From positions 1,550,001-1,614,000 of the forward strand of contig JAWZSP010000005.1 of assembly GCA_034401135.1 (NCBI GenBank): a DNA stretch of 64,000 nt, in the 5' to 3' direction. Of the stretch, positions 12,001 to 23,874 are shown in pieces; position 1 is the first letter of the stretch; every line of letters begins with the position of its first letter. The stretch is from Volutella citrinella (taxonomy: Eukaryota > Ascomycota > Sordariomycetes > Hypocreales > Nectriaceae). A model generated the notes under the pieces. That model worked only from the letters and a program-made list of their open reading frames with translations. It ran no database searches and was not told the DNA's origin. Position numbers and translations under genes: made by a program.

Positions 12001-15000
12001 TCGCCTCATTGATTGGATCCCTCGGTGGCTTCCCTCTCAAATCTGGGCAGTCGTGTAAATAAATACGTCGTTTACATGACGCGGGGATGGGGATCAGCCG
12101 TCGCACTAAAAAGATGAGATTTCCTGCTACGCGCAATAGTAGTGCTTTCGGCACCAATATTGAGGCGTAATTATTACCTACCTTAGTCTAATAAAAGGTC
12201 CCAAAAGGCGGAGAAAGCTCGGCCAGAGGGCGCCAGATGCACAGTTGCATAACCATGCACGCAAAACACAAGTGTCTCTGACGGTGGCCCAAGCTTCCCG
12301 GCCGAGTGGACAGCATCAGTCTACGGAGTCAAATCTGTACTATGTAAGTAGACGCGAAATGGGCTGGCTGTTGCTGGTCTCTAGAATGTTCTGCCCTCAC
12401 ATTCACCACAAGAAAGGTGCAAGTCTGACGCGACGTAAATGGCATGTCGCTGCGAGGCGTCTCAAGCCCCGAGACACCATGCAAGGGAGGAGGCCGGTGG
12501 TCCCAACATACTTGACATTAGTAGTAGTATGGCACCGGCGAGATACCTGCTCAATCAGGCAAGTTGGGCGATGTCCCCCATGTGCAGCATTGCATCCATA
12601 CCCGTCCCGACAAGCTGATGGTGCATGGTGCAGCGTTAGACCTGTTGAACCGCCAAGCACCTGTCCGTCCCATCAACTTGGACACGAGAAGGAATCTAGA
12701 TCTTGCAGAGCCACGCAGGTTAAACTATCGGTGCAAGACACATGTTCACGACGGACTTGACAGTGGCAGGATCCACGGTCGCACGTGGACTGTGATGAGG
12801 GCTACAAGAGGCTGCGTGAAGAGAGAGGGCTGGGGAGATCAGAGCGCCGTATAGGACTAAAGAGAGATATTGAGACAGGAACGAGAATCAAGACACATGA
12901 CAGACAGACTATTTTAGTAGCACGAGTCGCTTGCCGCCAATGTTTGAGAGCGATGTGTTGTGTCGTCCGTCAAGACTGTGATTAGCACTGCGTTTCTAGA
13001 GTGGCAGGAGGTATGTTGCCCGTATGTGATTATGAGGGCGAGACAAGAATGTGGTAAAAAGTGGGGTGGTTTGACTTTAAGCAGCAGCTGCTCGGTCTGT
13101 GGGCTGTATTGGGGGGTGTGTGCATAGCACCCCCGGCCCTTCTCCGGCCGATTCAGGGCGAGAGCTGGGCCCAGCGACTGGCCAACCAATGTCTCGTCGC
13201 CGCCGCCGATACGGAAGCCCGATGCCTGCTGGTTGGCTGCGGCGTGGGGAGACAGATCAGGAAACAGGGAGAGCCAAAGGGAGGATGGACGGAGGCCCGA
13301 CTCAGGTCTCTCCCCCGCCATTGGCCAGCACCATCCGGGGCGTCCGCTTGCCGAATCGACGCCACCAGCCCGAATCGCAGGGAGCTTCATTCAGTAATTA
13401 ACTGTCGCCCATTTGATCACTACCGTTGAGCAGTAGCGGCTCTGCTTTGATGCGTAGAGTAGTATTTGTATGCAACCATACGCCTGTTCGATGACATCGC
13501 ACCTGCCGACAATGGACTTGCCGCGCTGCCGTAAAAGGCCGTTTGAAAAATACATCTTACTGTTAGAGGCTCTAGGCAGACAGGCACTTACCCCAGCCTT
13601 GGATCATTGCCAGATCGAGAGCGAACGCGTGTGCAGGATGCCGCAGCCACATGCCATGCCACAGGAATAAAAAAAAAAGAATGGCCGAGCCAAAGATATC
13701 AGATGAGCAGAACAAAGGGCACAATGGTTATTGGGCCGAATATGTGCTGCTGCTGTCGTCATATCAGACTTTGACTACGGAGTGCATGCGGACCACAATT
13801 CACTGTGCATCCAGCCATGGTGCCTTGTGCTTTGTATTCCGAACAACTTTGGCTAAGTTTGATCGACAGTCGCTCTTGTCCGGTGCTCGAAATTGACTGA
13901 TCGGCATGCATGCAGGCCCAGGGAAATAACAGCCCGATCCCTCGGAGCGTCTCTCCCTGTCGCTTGTCCTGCCCTATCACGCCCGCCGCTGGCAGCCCGA
14001 CTTTATGATTCAGACGGAACTCCCTCCGCCGTCCAATTCAGAGGCCGGGAAGATGCATCAGCCACAACGCGTGCTGCCGCAGAGGAAGAAGCACCCGAAA
14101 GGGCCGGCAGCAGTAAATGCCCGTATGGTGGTCCTGATGGATGGGGGTCTGGATCCTCTTCAAGCCGCCGACTCCCCCACACGAATACCTGCTCTCATGA
14201 CCACGACAACTTTCCGAGGCGGCCGCTTGATCTTGGGGTGTAAAGGAGGATCAATCGTACTTTTTTTTTTCGACTCCGCCGCTGGGCGCTAAATTCTAAT
14301 CGGCGGAATCCCACGTAGCTCATGATCCATTTCACGGCTCCTTTCAGGGCCGATTCCCCCGCCCAGGCGTCGGGCTCCAGCGAATAGCCTATCCCGAATG
14401 GAATCCTACGGCTGCATGTGTAACCAAGGTAGTAAACCCGCTTCCTGGCTCACTTATTCCCGCCCGCCAAAGATTACTGCCCTCTTGGGGCTTTCCGTAC
14501 CAAAAAAAAGGAGCGAGGAATGCCGGGGGGAAGCGAAGCCCGTCGGTCACCAACCCGGCCGTCACAGCCACAATCATTGCCAGCCATCTCCAGCACTCTC
14601 CGTCTAGATGGATGCCGGAACTTGTTGGGGGCAATAAAAGAACCTAAGCGGCATCATCATTCGGCCTCGCGATACGTCGTACAGCCCCGTGCCGTGCCCG
14701 CGCGTCCATTCCCCCCTTCCGTGCCGCAGCCAGGCCATCTGGCATCTGCCCGTCCGAAGAAAACAGCCGGGACGGGTGGTGTTGGTTGTTCTGCCTGCCT
14801 GCCGGTGGAGCCTTCCAATTATTTTTAGCCTTTCTTCAGCCTCCCGGCCCTTCCCTCCCTCTTTCGGCACGCCGAAACGTGTGGATCCTGGACGGACCGA
14901 CCTGTCCAATGTCCCGTCCACTGTCCACCGACCGAAACCACTGGCCAAGGCACGAGACGGAGTCCCATTCGCCCATTGCACCCGGGCCTGGCCTCGCTGG

Positions 15001-15333
15001 GTCCCTCCACAGGTAGTAAGCCCGCGCCAGCGTCCAACAAACACACTGAGAGCGTGAGAGAGGCATTAGCGCCCACCCGCGCTTGTTCCTCCCCCCCTCC
15101 CACCATCATCCCCCCGCAGCAATCGGTAGCTCCCCGAGACGTGCTACGTAGCACGACTGCGACCTCCTGCACCCAGAAGCACGCACTACACTACCACTAC
15201 CGTACCACCGCGCAGGACCAGCGGTACAGTTCGGTAGGTAAGGTAGGTTGCTGACTGCCCTTTGCTGCTCCATGCTAGCCGGCGTCTCGTCACTTGCCGC
15301 ACCTTGAGCCAAAATCACCACCGAGACCTGGAC
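9071..15333. other. Long gene-poor interval (6.3 kb)
   Basis: I find no gene I can support. Many open frames of 60-311 codons exist on both strands. They overlap one another, have no recognisable domains and show Pro/Arg/Ser-rich composition expected from GC-rich noncoding DNA. The left end (9071 to about 10250) is probably the promoter and leader of the F-box gene. The right end (about 14640-15333), which is C-rich and dotted with GTAGGTAAGGTAGG-like motifs, is probably the leader of the next gene. The centre (about 12050-12200) is AT-richer. A long noncoding RNA or a gene with very short exons cannot be excluded. Confidence 0.5.
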
Positions 15334-16408
15334 ATGGACGTGGATCCGTCGGGCGCTCCTCGGCCGGCCCTGCAGCCGCAGCCAGAGCCCGAAGATCCCC
15401 CTATCGCCAGTGACGCCCACCTGGCGCGCTTTGAGTTCAGCGACGCCGGCACCAAAATTCTCATGGTTGAGTGGCATCCAGCAGCTGTCTCTGAGGCCGC
15501 TGATGTCGTGGCCTCCTCGGGGCTGGGTGCTGATGACGCTGCTGGTGCTGCTGTTGCCGTGTCTGAGCCCGAGTCCACCCCGACTGCCCCGGCTCCGGCC
15601 ACTCCGGCTCCGATCCCCGATGCTGCTCCGGCCTCGGCCTGGGAGGTATCATGGCCCGGAAAGACGAATGTCCTGCCCGCCTTCGACCCGGACGCTGGCA
15701 CTGATGTGAGCGCCGGCTCTGCTCTGTCTCTCGGCCCTGGCCGCCGGCGTGTCTTCTTCCTGCTGCCGCCCGAGGCCACTATGCCTGCCACCATCACCGT
15801 CACGCCTCCCGGAGGTCAACAGCCTTTTCTGACCCTGAAGCCTCTCCCGGCCATCTTCCCGCCAGGCTTCGATGCCGAGACGGGCACCCGTGGCGTCCTG
15901 CACACAACATGGGCTCGCTGCCGCCTTGCCCAGCTCGAGAGCGAGATGGCTGCCGAGCTGCGTGCCAACTCGGAGAGCGTCGGCCTCGAGATGGCCCTGG
16001 CTGAGAAGCAATGGATGATGGACACCTTCATCCGCGTGCCCCAGCCTGCGAGTCCCGTCTCTCCTCGCTCTCCACCCGGTGGTCGACTCGGGGACAAGCT
16101 CAAGGGCTTGAAGCTGGCCACTTCCCCGGCTGCCCTCGCACCTGGCCCAAAAGGTAAGAGCCACAAGATGTCCTGGTCAAGTGTCACTTGGACAGACGCA
16201 CACACACACACATACACAAGTCCTGTGCTGACAAAAGGATCAAACAGTCGGCGGTACCCCAACCCCAATGTCTCTCGATGCTGTCATGCATGGGGGCGTG
16301 GCTGCCTCGGCGCCTGTCGCCCCCGTGTCACACGACGACGAACTCTTCGCGCTGCCGCTGAGCCCTCGCAGCCCGGACATGAAAAAGAGCCCGTTCAGTG
16401 CTCTGTGA
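15334..16408 (+). CDS. Conserved-looking fungal protein of unknown function
   Basis: Product not recognised. Exons are 15334-16153 and 16248-16408, giving 326 aa. The intron (GTAAGA...AACAG, 94 nt) contains a (CA)n run. An N-terminal FEFSDAGTKILMVEWHPAA block is followed by an Ala/Pro/Glu-rich low-complexity stretch. Then WEVSWPGKTNVLPAFD and RRRVFFLLPPEATMPATITV look structured and beta-rich. A helical segment (RCRLAQLESEMAAEL) is near residue 200. The C-terminus is Ser/Pro-rich with SPRSPDMKKSPFSAL, possible proline-directed phosphorylation sites. No signal peptide or membrane segment is seen. The TGA at 16406 overlaps a GTGAGT, so a further 3' exon is possible but none gave a convincing protein. 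Confidence 0.75.
16199..16218. repeat. (CA)n microsatellite in an intron
   Basis: CA dinucleotide run with one interruption, inside the only intron of the 15334-16408 gene. Confidence 0.85.
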
Positions 16409-16914
16409 GTCCAGCAGGTAGACCAGAAAGAGAAGTCGTCCTCGCTGTGGAAGACCCCTGCCACGAACCCCCAAGCCGGACAGCACGCTTTGGCCTCAAA
16501 GATACCCAGTTTGTCAAGCGTCACCCTTTTTCTTCGTTGTCATATGATTTTTTTCAAGCCCTGTGGGCCCATTTCTGTCGAGTGGCCAGGGATTCAAGAT
16601 ACATCACATAGCGTTTTCATTTCCCTGGTGGTTTTTCTTCTTCTTTCTTTCTCCAGTAGAAACAGTTCAAGCTGGTGGTGGCCTTGGTCGAGCATGGCTG
16701 CGAATGGATTTTATATGAAAGCGCGCGACAAGATCATCTGAACACCCAGTCAGTTTTATAAATAGAGAAGCGACGTGCCAAAAACTTGTCATGGGCAATT
16801 AAATTCATCCCAACTCCAGAAACATGCTAAATCTACTGGCATTGGGTATATGCATGTACATCAAACAAATCGTTATCCCCGATGTAGAGACGTGGTCCCC
16901 CCAAGTGAACCCCG
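16409..16914. other. Convergent 3' spacer
   Basis: 506 bp between the stop codons of the unknown gene and VPS37. The presumed 3' untranslated regions are T-rich on the plus strand around 16530-16660. Nothing else is visible. Confidence 0.6.
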
Positions 16915-17719
16915 TCACCTCCAGCCCCCTACCCGCCCCTCGTCCCACCTCTCCTTGCGCTCCTGCCGTAGATAGTACTGCACCTTGGCCTCGCGATACC
17001 TCCGAATCCAATCCGCCACCTCGCGCTCCGACGCTGCTGCAGCGTCGCCCTCGCCCTCCAGGAAGCTCTCCTCCATGGCCTCGCACACCATGCTCTGCTC
17101 CTGGACGCTCTGGGCAAGCTGCTGGTACAGGGACGCGGGGGAGAAGGGCGCCAGGGCGTGGTCCATGTCGGCCTGCTTCTGGCGCCACTGTCGCTCCAAA
17201 GCGTGCGTCGACAGGAGCTGCGCCTGTGTGGCCTCGCGCTGGTGAGTGAGGCGAGCCTCGGCGTTCGTGAGCTGCTTGGCCAGTTCCATGTTTTCGGTCA
17301 GCGCGGCGGAGAGGCCCTGGTGAGACGCCTGCAGTGACGGGTGGGCTGTCGACGGGGAGTGTGTGAGGGCATTTAGAAGCGACGAGTTGGCCAGAATCTC
17401 GGCGAGGTCCTGCTTGCTGGAGAGGCGGAGAGAAGACTGTGTCAGTAACGCATCGCTTGCGACCCTGGTGCGACGTCCTGAGGACTCACGATTTGTCTTG
17501 CAGTATCCTGGGGAGCCACTGGTCGCCCGGGTCCGGAATGGCAGCCGGCGGAGGGGCAGCGGCGTTTGGGATTCGGCCGCCAGGGAAGCGTTCGGAATCG
17601 GGGGGCGGAAGGCCAGCGCCGGTGGCTGGCGTCGCAATGCGGCTGGTGTCATGGCTTCCCGGCTTCGGGGGGAGCAGCGGGGGGGCCTGCGCCGGAAGCT
17701 CGGGTGTGTAGCTTGCCAT
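16915..17719 (-). CDS. VPS37: ESCRT-I subunit VPS37 (Mod(r) domain)
   Basis: Structural subunit of ESCRT-I, which sorts ubiquitinated membrane proteins into multivesicular endosomes with VPS23, VPS28 and MVB12. Exons are 17719-17490 and 17416-16915, giving 243 aa. The intron is 73 nt (GTGAGT...CTCCAG). The N-terminal 75 residues are Pro/Ala-rich and disordered, as usual for fungal VPS37. From about residue 75 the Mod(r) domain starts with SKQDLAEILANSSLLNAL and continues as a long coiled coil. It carries ELAKQLTNAEARL, then QVQYYLRQERKERW-like C-terminal residues (KVQYYLRQERKERWDEG). No catalytic residues are expected. It lies head-to-tail 3' of NUP84, spacing 556 bp. Confidence 0.9.
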
Positions 17720-18275
17720 GCTGCCTGGGAACTGCTGGTGGTGGGCGAGGCCGGCGATGATGGCGATGTTGAGGGAGCGACTGACGTTGAAGGTGGGGAG
17801 CTGCGAGTGACGTTGCCCAGCTCTTGGCGGGCGTGGTGGGGAAGTCTCCTAGCGTGGGCCAGCCGCCAAACCGCCGTTACGGCCCTGCGGCACATGCAGG
17901 TACCGACGCCATCAGCAACGCAAAGCAAAACACTAGCAGTTGTGCCTGAAGTATAGTCCCTCGTCGATGGTAGAACATCGAATGGATACGGTCACCATAC
18001 GAGGGTGGCTGGGAGATGAAATCGTACAAATGCAGCATCCCTAATGGTATATATCATGCCATGGCTTCCTCGAGGGTATCTGATTATATACCCCCAGCTA
18101 TTGTTCTCGACCTGTCTACTTTCCTTCTGATGTACCTTACTCAACATGCTACTTCACGGCCTCTTGTCGGCCAGAACATAATCAAGAATTTAACGCCCAA
18201 GCCGGGGACAAACAGGCCGGGGACCTACTGTTGGCTCCCAGCTAGCTCCCTGAGCATATCCTCCCGCCATGTGGA
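17720..18275. other. Spacer between NUP84 end and VPS37 start
   Basis: 556 bp holding the presumed VPS37 promoter and NUP84 3' end. No supportable gene. A minus-strand frame stays open upstream of the VPS37 ATG but reads as Arg/Ser/Pro-rich filler. Confidence 0.55.
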
Positions 18276-21159
18276 TCACGGCTTCACAGACCAGAGGTCT
18301 CGGGACCATCCCATTTCCCGCAGCTTCTTGTTTCCAGATCCCGTGGCCCTCTTCTCCCCAGTGCTGATAGCAAGAGCCTTACTGCACGCTGCGAACGCCT
18401 CGACAAGCTCCCTCATCCGCCCCGCGGCCACGAAGCTCTCGGCAAGAGGCGATTTCCTCTCGGCAACAACCGCAGCAAGCTCCATGCACTCGAGAAGGTT
18501 GTCTCGGGACACACCCGTGCCTGCAAAGTGCAGGGCACTCACATACGCCATAATAGTCTCCGGTAGGTAACCCCGGCGCAGTGCTGCAAGCTCCTCGTCA
18601 CCATCTAGTCGTCCGTTAGCGCTGGTTGCATCGGGCTGTTCGCAATCCGGCGGATGCTCACCTTCGATGCTGGAAACGAGCCAGTTGTTGAGTAAGGGTT
18701 GCATATTCTCCTTGGCAACCTTGATATTGTCCCCGACGTTGTTCCAGAACTCTCGTGCCGCCGATTGCGGTGCTCTGCAGTTCGGGGTCAGTGAACCATA
18801 GTGACGGTTTTGTGATTTGTGGTGGTAGAACTTACTCTCTCGATATCGCAGCCAAGGCACCGATGGTTTCCAGGCTGTCCAGAGCACGAACAAGAGCCTC
18901 CAGGTCTCGGAAGTTGCGCGCATCAGTCATGACGGTGGTGGCTTTCACATCGCTGATCCCGCTTCGCTCCAGATGCTGGCCCCAAAACTCCACCTCGTCA
19001 TCCAGCGTGGGCTCGATGCCATCCTGTCCAGCCAGGCCCTGCAAGACGTCACTGTACGTCACCCTCTTCATCAACTGTCGCGCAGCATTCAGATGGAGGT
19101 TGTCTAAAAGAAAACGTCAGTGGCATTCAGGGGCTTTGCGAGTCATCGTCTTACTCAAAAGGTACTTGTAGATCTTTGTGCCCGAGGCAAAGACGTTTGG
19201 CCACGTCTCGTCCACCAACAGCAACCATTCCAGGGATCGGATCAAGTTCTCGTGTCGGGGCTCAATCGCATCCTCTTCCTCGCCGAAGAAATCTGGTTTG
19301 ATGGGCCGTCCGCGCCGCGGTGTCGCCGGGCAGGCCTCAGTGATACGGAACGCATCGGCCGGGATGGGATCGCCCTTTGGGCCAAGGTCGTCTTGCATTA
19401 GCCACGCCTGCATGGTGACGAACTTGAGAACGTCTATTCCAGCCTTTTTGATGAGTTTGAGCTGCATCATGCGCTGCTTGGGGTTCTCCTCGGAGATGAG
19501 GTTGTAACTTAGCACCTCGTAACACCTGGCAGGTTCGAGGATGGAGCAATAGAGTGGAATCAATTCCTGGAGCCGGGCAAGGCGTAGATAGTTGCAGTAA
19601 GCAGCAACAATGTTCTCCTGGGTCCGTCGTGCTTCAGGAGTTGCCGCGAGCCTGGTCATATTTGATCCGTCTGACGAAGACTTCTCTAGAAGAGCAAGAA
19701 GGAGGTAAATGTGAGCAACGATACGAAGCCCTTGCGGTTGGTCAGCCCGCATGAACTTTTCGCTGGCGACTTCGAGACTGGGAACATCAGGCTTGTAAAG
19801 CAATTTATCACCGTCTTCGGCGCTCGTGGAGATTACAATACCCTGCTCGTAGAGGTGGTTGCCGATTTCGCGGGAGATGAGCGAAGCTTGGAGTGCTTTG
19901 TTAGGCTCCGTCGCTTCGGCCTGGATCCGCGGGTTGGACTCAAGGGACCGGATGAGGCGCTTCTCGAGGGTGCTGGGATCTCCATGGAACTGAACGGCGT
20001 CGAACGAAGAGAACGACTGTGTAAGGTTCGAGGCTACTCCTGGCGGAAGCTGCCCGAGGATAAAGCTGTCCAGCTGTGTTCGTAGCAAAGCATTGTAGTG
20101 GGCGAAGAGGTGGTCATCCCAGGTGCGGGCAATCTTCTCGACACTGGAAATGTCGCCAGACAACACGCCGTACACGGCTCGCTCATAGTCGTCACAGCCA
20201 CCCTGGCGGGCTAGACCAAAGCACATGCGGCGCCAGAGTGCAATCGCGGCCGCATTGGTCTTAGCAACCGTGCCGGTGTTGTCCGTCGAGAGCGGGAGAG
20301 CCGACATGGAAATGGCCCTCCAAAGCTCCGTCCTTTCCTGGCACCACTCTCGAATAGTTTCCATGCTGGATCCACGACGCAGGTGCTCAAAGCACCCGAG
20401 CCAGATGGACCTCTCAAAGTATTCGTCTTGCGGCTCAAGCTTTCGGGCCTGGCGAGTAGAGGCATCGGGGTCCAGCTGGGTGACCAATGGAGCACCATCA
20501 GAGTTGACGTGGGTGTTTGAGATGTTTGGAGATTGGCGGTCGAGGAGGTGCGGCCAGGCGGTTACGCTTTTTCGCAGCTTGATGGCGGATCGTGTATGGA
20601 GCCACCCGTGGGCGACAATGTCTCCTCGGTCGGCGTTTTGTTGAAGCTCGTGCGCAAGATCATCGATATCGGGTCCCGACGCCGCATTGCTTTGGAGCCA
20701 CTGAATGACTGCCCGGCGTTCTCGACCCAGGGGATCCGTTTGGAGGAAATCGTCCAGCAAATCGCGGTTCCCTCGGAGAATTCGAGTGGACGCTGCCAAA
20801 TCCCGGTCGGCAAACCTTAGTGGTAGCAGTCGGCGCAACAGGTCCCAGGTGTGAGCTTCCTTCTCCAACTGCTTCGCTTGTTCGCTTGGTACTTGGCCCC
20901 GAGGGTAGGCATCCGTCTCATCAACATCCATCTCGATGTCATGCGTGTTGTAGCGGCTACCGTTGGGCCTGATGCGAGCCAGTCGGCGAAGAGCATTTTC
21001 GTAGTATTTCTGTGGAAGCTCGAGGATTCGATCCTGGAGGTCTGCGGGCATGGAGGCCCCCGACAGACAGTCATCCAGAGCATTTGCGAACTCTTCCACC
21101 TCGGGGCCCGGAATGTACGACGAGGCCGGGCTACCGCCCTCGGCAGTGACTTCCATCAT
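18276..21159 (-). CDS. NUP84: Nucleoporin NUP84/NUP107
   Basis: Scaffold subunit of the Y-shaped Nup84/Nup107 complex in the nuclear pore outer ring. Exons are 21159-19155, 19103-18836 and 18774-18276, giving 923 aa. The introns are 51 and 61 nt with consensus ends, and phases match (YKYLL-NNLHLNAARQLM; AAISRE-APQSAAREFW). The protein is almost wholly alpha-helical. The hallmark family segment EYFERSIWLGCFEHLRRGSSM-like (EYFERSIWLGCFEHLRRG) lies near residue 240, with the C-terminal helical domain after it. Length fits fungal Nup84 proteins. A second Met (21156) could also start translation. NUP84 shares the minus strand with VPS37 and CMC4. Confidence 0.92.
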
Positions 21160-21893
21160 GGCGAACTGCGTAGATGTCCCGTGGACGATAGGACACCCTC
21201 CAAGGCTCGCTCACTGAGAGTGCCCGCGTGCAGGGAGAGAGATCAAAGGCCAAGCAGCAAAGCTGGAGCTCGCGACCCTATTCGGCTCAGTTGGCCGTCT
21301 GGGTCCTCGTTTTGCGCTCGTTCAGGGTCGCGGGCATGCCCAAGCCTGGGCTCGAAATCAATCCGCTCGGGTAGTTCGATTCGACTGTCGAGAAACGTTG
21401 CAGCTGGTGCTGTTCAGTCCGGGTGCTGCTGGGGATTTCACGGCTTGTTGCTAAGATGGGCGCAAAACTGGCCCAGGCTAGCTAGAACTGTTTGTGTTGC
21501 TGGGCTGGAGTCTGGCGCGCCAAACAGCGTGTGCTGGGCAGCAGCTTTTCGCAGACTGGAGGTACGTACCTGAGTCGGCTAGCGCGACGCAGGTACTTTC
21601 TACAGTGTTTTACAGTGCCTTTGTAGACTGTCTACACTGTGAGGCTTCTTGTAGCGCCCCCACCAGCCTGCAATTTTTCTCCTTTTCTCTTTCTCGTTAT
21701 AATGTCATCGGCATTCATATTAGAGTCTCGGAACAGGAACTCAATTTCTGCTCAGGTCCTTGAGGCCTCTCGCGTGCTCAATGATCGCCTAGAAAAGATT
21801 CGGCTCTCTTCGTACAAGTTGCCAATGTTTCCCAAACTGGCGGACACACCAATGAAGGGCGTTACAGACCAACGCGATACACCTGATTTAATT
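21160..21893. other. Spacer between CMC4 end and NUP84 start
   Basis: 734 bp. The part nearest 21160-21400 is the presumed NUP84 promoter and leader. Open frames in the region are not supported by any domain. Confidence 0.55.
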
Positions 21894-22305
21894 CTACTTT
21901 TCTTCCCTCAGCTGCTTCATCTTAAGACGCAGCAAGTTGGGCTTGGGGCAACTGGGCGAGGACGCCTCCTCTCCGTAGCGTTCGTAAAAGGCCTCGCAGC
22001 ACTCGTAAAGCGCCTTGATTGCGGATTGACACCTGGCCTCGTTGTAGCCGTTTCGAGTGAGACAATCTGAAGTGGTCAGGAAGTGCTTCACCAGTTCATT
22101 GACGGACGCCTACCCTGTATCGCGCACTGCCATGCGGATTTCCGTCAGCGATGATCCTCTCGTAATCCTAAGGCGGTAAACCACTTACTGCTCGAGGGTG
22201 ACACGCTGGTCGGGCTTCAACATCGGGTTGGGATGCCTTTAGGGTGCGTCAGCGAGGCATCTTTGGGTCTTGGAAGATGTTGGCCATGTCATGACAACAA
22301 ACCAT
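21894..22305 (-). CDS. CMC4: Twin-CX9C mitochondrial intermembrane-space protein CMC4
   Basis: Small MIA40-pathway substrate of the mitochondrial intermembrane space, linked to respiratory complex assembly. Exons on the minus strand are 22305-22303, 22236-22189, 22126-22114 and 22066-21894, giving 78 aa. Exon 1 is only the ATG; exon 3 is 13 nt (TGC GCG ATA CAG G). The introns are 66, 62 and 47 nt. All carry a CTGAC branch-like motif and GT-AG ends. The spliced protein has the family motif ACHPRACAIQDCL and two CX9C pairs, C13/C23 and C34/C44. The end CPKPNLLRLKMKQ is also typical. Without these splices the first CX9C pair is lost. Divergent from SMT3. Confidence 0.85.
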
Positions 22306-23001
22306 TGTCGATTGCGATGAGTGTGCAACACCCGGTTTCCCACAGTAACAAACTCGGGAAGTGGAGAGAGAGAAACGAATCAGTAAGAGGCTCAAGTGTC
22401 TGGAACCTATCCGCGTGCACAATTGATGGTCATTATATGCCAAGTGGTTGGGGTCTAGCAATTGATGTCATGCATGTTTGCCTCGCCAATCCAAAAAGTG
22501 ACTTGTCCATGGCGAAACCAGAGGTCACCGCGTGTGTGCAAACGGTTGGTGGCTGCTGAGGTCAGCAAAAGAGTACCTTGATTCAAAGTTATCCGATTGT
22601 TGTGGCTGGTGGCCAATAGGGTGTGGCGCTCCCCACCTTGTCTGCCGCCTTTCTCTGCCTACGGAACTCAGCACCCAACAGGGCCGCCATTCACTTTCAC
22701 TTCTCACGTCTTTCCGCACGCACGCTGTGCACAAAACCCGAGAACCGCTCTTCCCCCAGGACTCGTTTTGTCTTCCCTCCTCTTCCATCCCGACACACTC
22801 GCTTGTCGCCGCACTGCACCCCCAACCCAAGCGCATACCGTGAGCTCTGGACGGAAGTCAACCTCCAGGCAACCCCACTATCCCCCAGGCGAGTAGCAGC
22901 ACCCGTCGACTGACGACGCCCTTTGCCCGATCGCATGCTAACCCGCCCTTGTCGCGAGCAGTCACCCTCCCGCAACTACAAATCCCCAGTCGCGCATCAC
23001 C
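22306..23001. other. Divergent promoter CMC4 / SMT3
   Basis: 696 bp. The half nearest SMT3 (22640-23001) is a C/T-rich leader typical of highly expressed fungal genes. No gene supported. Confidence 0.6.
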
Positions 23002-23410
23002 ATGTCTGGAGAAGGCGAGAACGGTACCCCCGCCGGTGGACAGGACGCCCCTGCCCAGACCGAGCACCTCAACATCAAGGTCACCGATAACAGCAACGAG
23101 GTCTTCTTCAAGATCAAGCGCACTACCAAGCTCGAGAAGCTCATGACGGCTTTCTGCGAGCGCCAGGGCAAGTCGATCTCCTCGGTGCGATTCCTCTTCG
23201 ATGGCACCCGAGTCCAGCCCACAGATACCCCCGATGCTGTACGTTTCACCTACCCACGCCTGACACCCCTCCCTCCGGAGGCACGCCCTTTGGGAAGAGT
23301 CGCGCACATGCGCACCTGGTGGCAGATTGCTAATGATCAACGTATAGCTTGAGATGCAGGATGGTGACACCCTTGAGGTGCACCAGGAGCAGGTTGGTGG
23401 CAGCAACTAA
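23002..23410 (+). CDS. SMT3: Ubiquitin-like modifier SUMO
   Basis: Small ubiquitin-related modifier conjugated to lysines of mainly nuclear proteins by the Aos1/Uba2-Ubc9 pathway. Exons are 23002-23238 and 23348-23410, giving 99 aa. The intron is 109 nt (GTACGT...GTATAG). The N-terminal 20 residues are flexible and Gly/Glu-rich. The ubiquitin fold starts with EHLNIKVTDNSNEVFFKIK. The segment FLFDGTRVQPTDTPDA is split exactly from LEMQDGDTLEVHQEQVGG by the intron. The precursor ends GG-SN, so Ulp1-type proteases would remove two residues to expose the diglycine at 96-97. No SUMO-chain psi-KxE site is obvious in the first residues. Confidence 0.97.
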
Positions 23411-23874
23411 GAATCTGGTTGGGTAGCGACGACGGATAGATGTCCGCGCCGGGTCGTTCCCCCCTCCCCCCGACCGACGAAGCCTGGAAATGTACATCAG
23501 ATGGGATATGAAATGAATTCGCCGATGAATTAACGACAAGATTCTATCATGATGCTCTCCTCTCCTCGTCCAGACACTCGCAAGGACCCGTCAGTCGTGG
23601 TGCTTCACAGCGCAAAACGTGAGTATTATGAGAACATGCATGCATCATTATTTCAAACGAGTAATACCACAAACCGCGACCGGCAGAAAGCCATCCAAAC
23701 ACGCCAAAAGCCATGTGACACACAGAGAACCAATGCGCGCAACACCAAAAAAACAATACGTGTACATTTGCAACGCCGCCGTTGCTTCCCATGATGAATC
23801 CGTTCCCACCTTGCACCCTGTCCCCCCCTTTCCCTGCCGAAAAAACACCTTTGCCATCTACCTAGATCTTGTAA
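23411..23874. other. Convergent 3' spacer SMT3 / LIM gene
   Basis: 464 bp of presumed 3' untranslated sequence with no supportable gene. Confidence 0.6.

Noticed and set aside
11112..12012. Plus-strand frames of 237 and 223 codons
   Set aside because: Overlapping frames of unrelated sequence in a GC-rich spacer; no recognisable features.
16409..16611. Possible further 3' exon of the 15334-16408 gene via GTGAGT at 16405
   Set aside because: All acceptors tried gave Phe/Pro-rich tails with no conserved look, and the nearest acceptor would make an intron under 25 nt.
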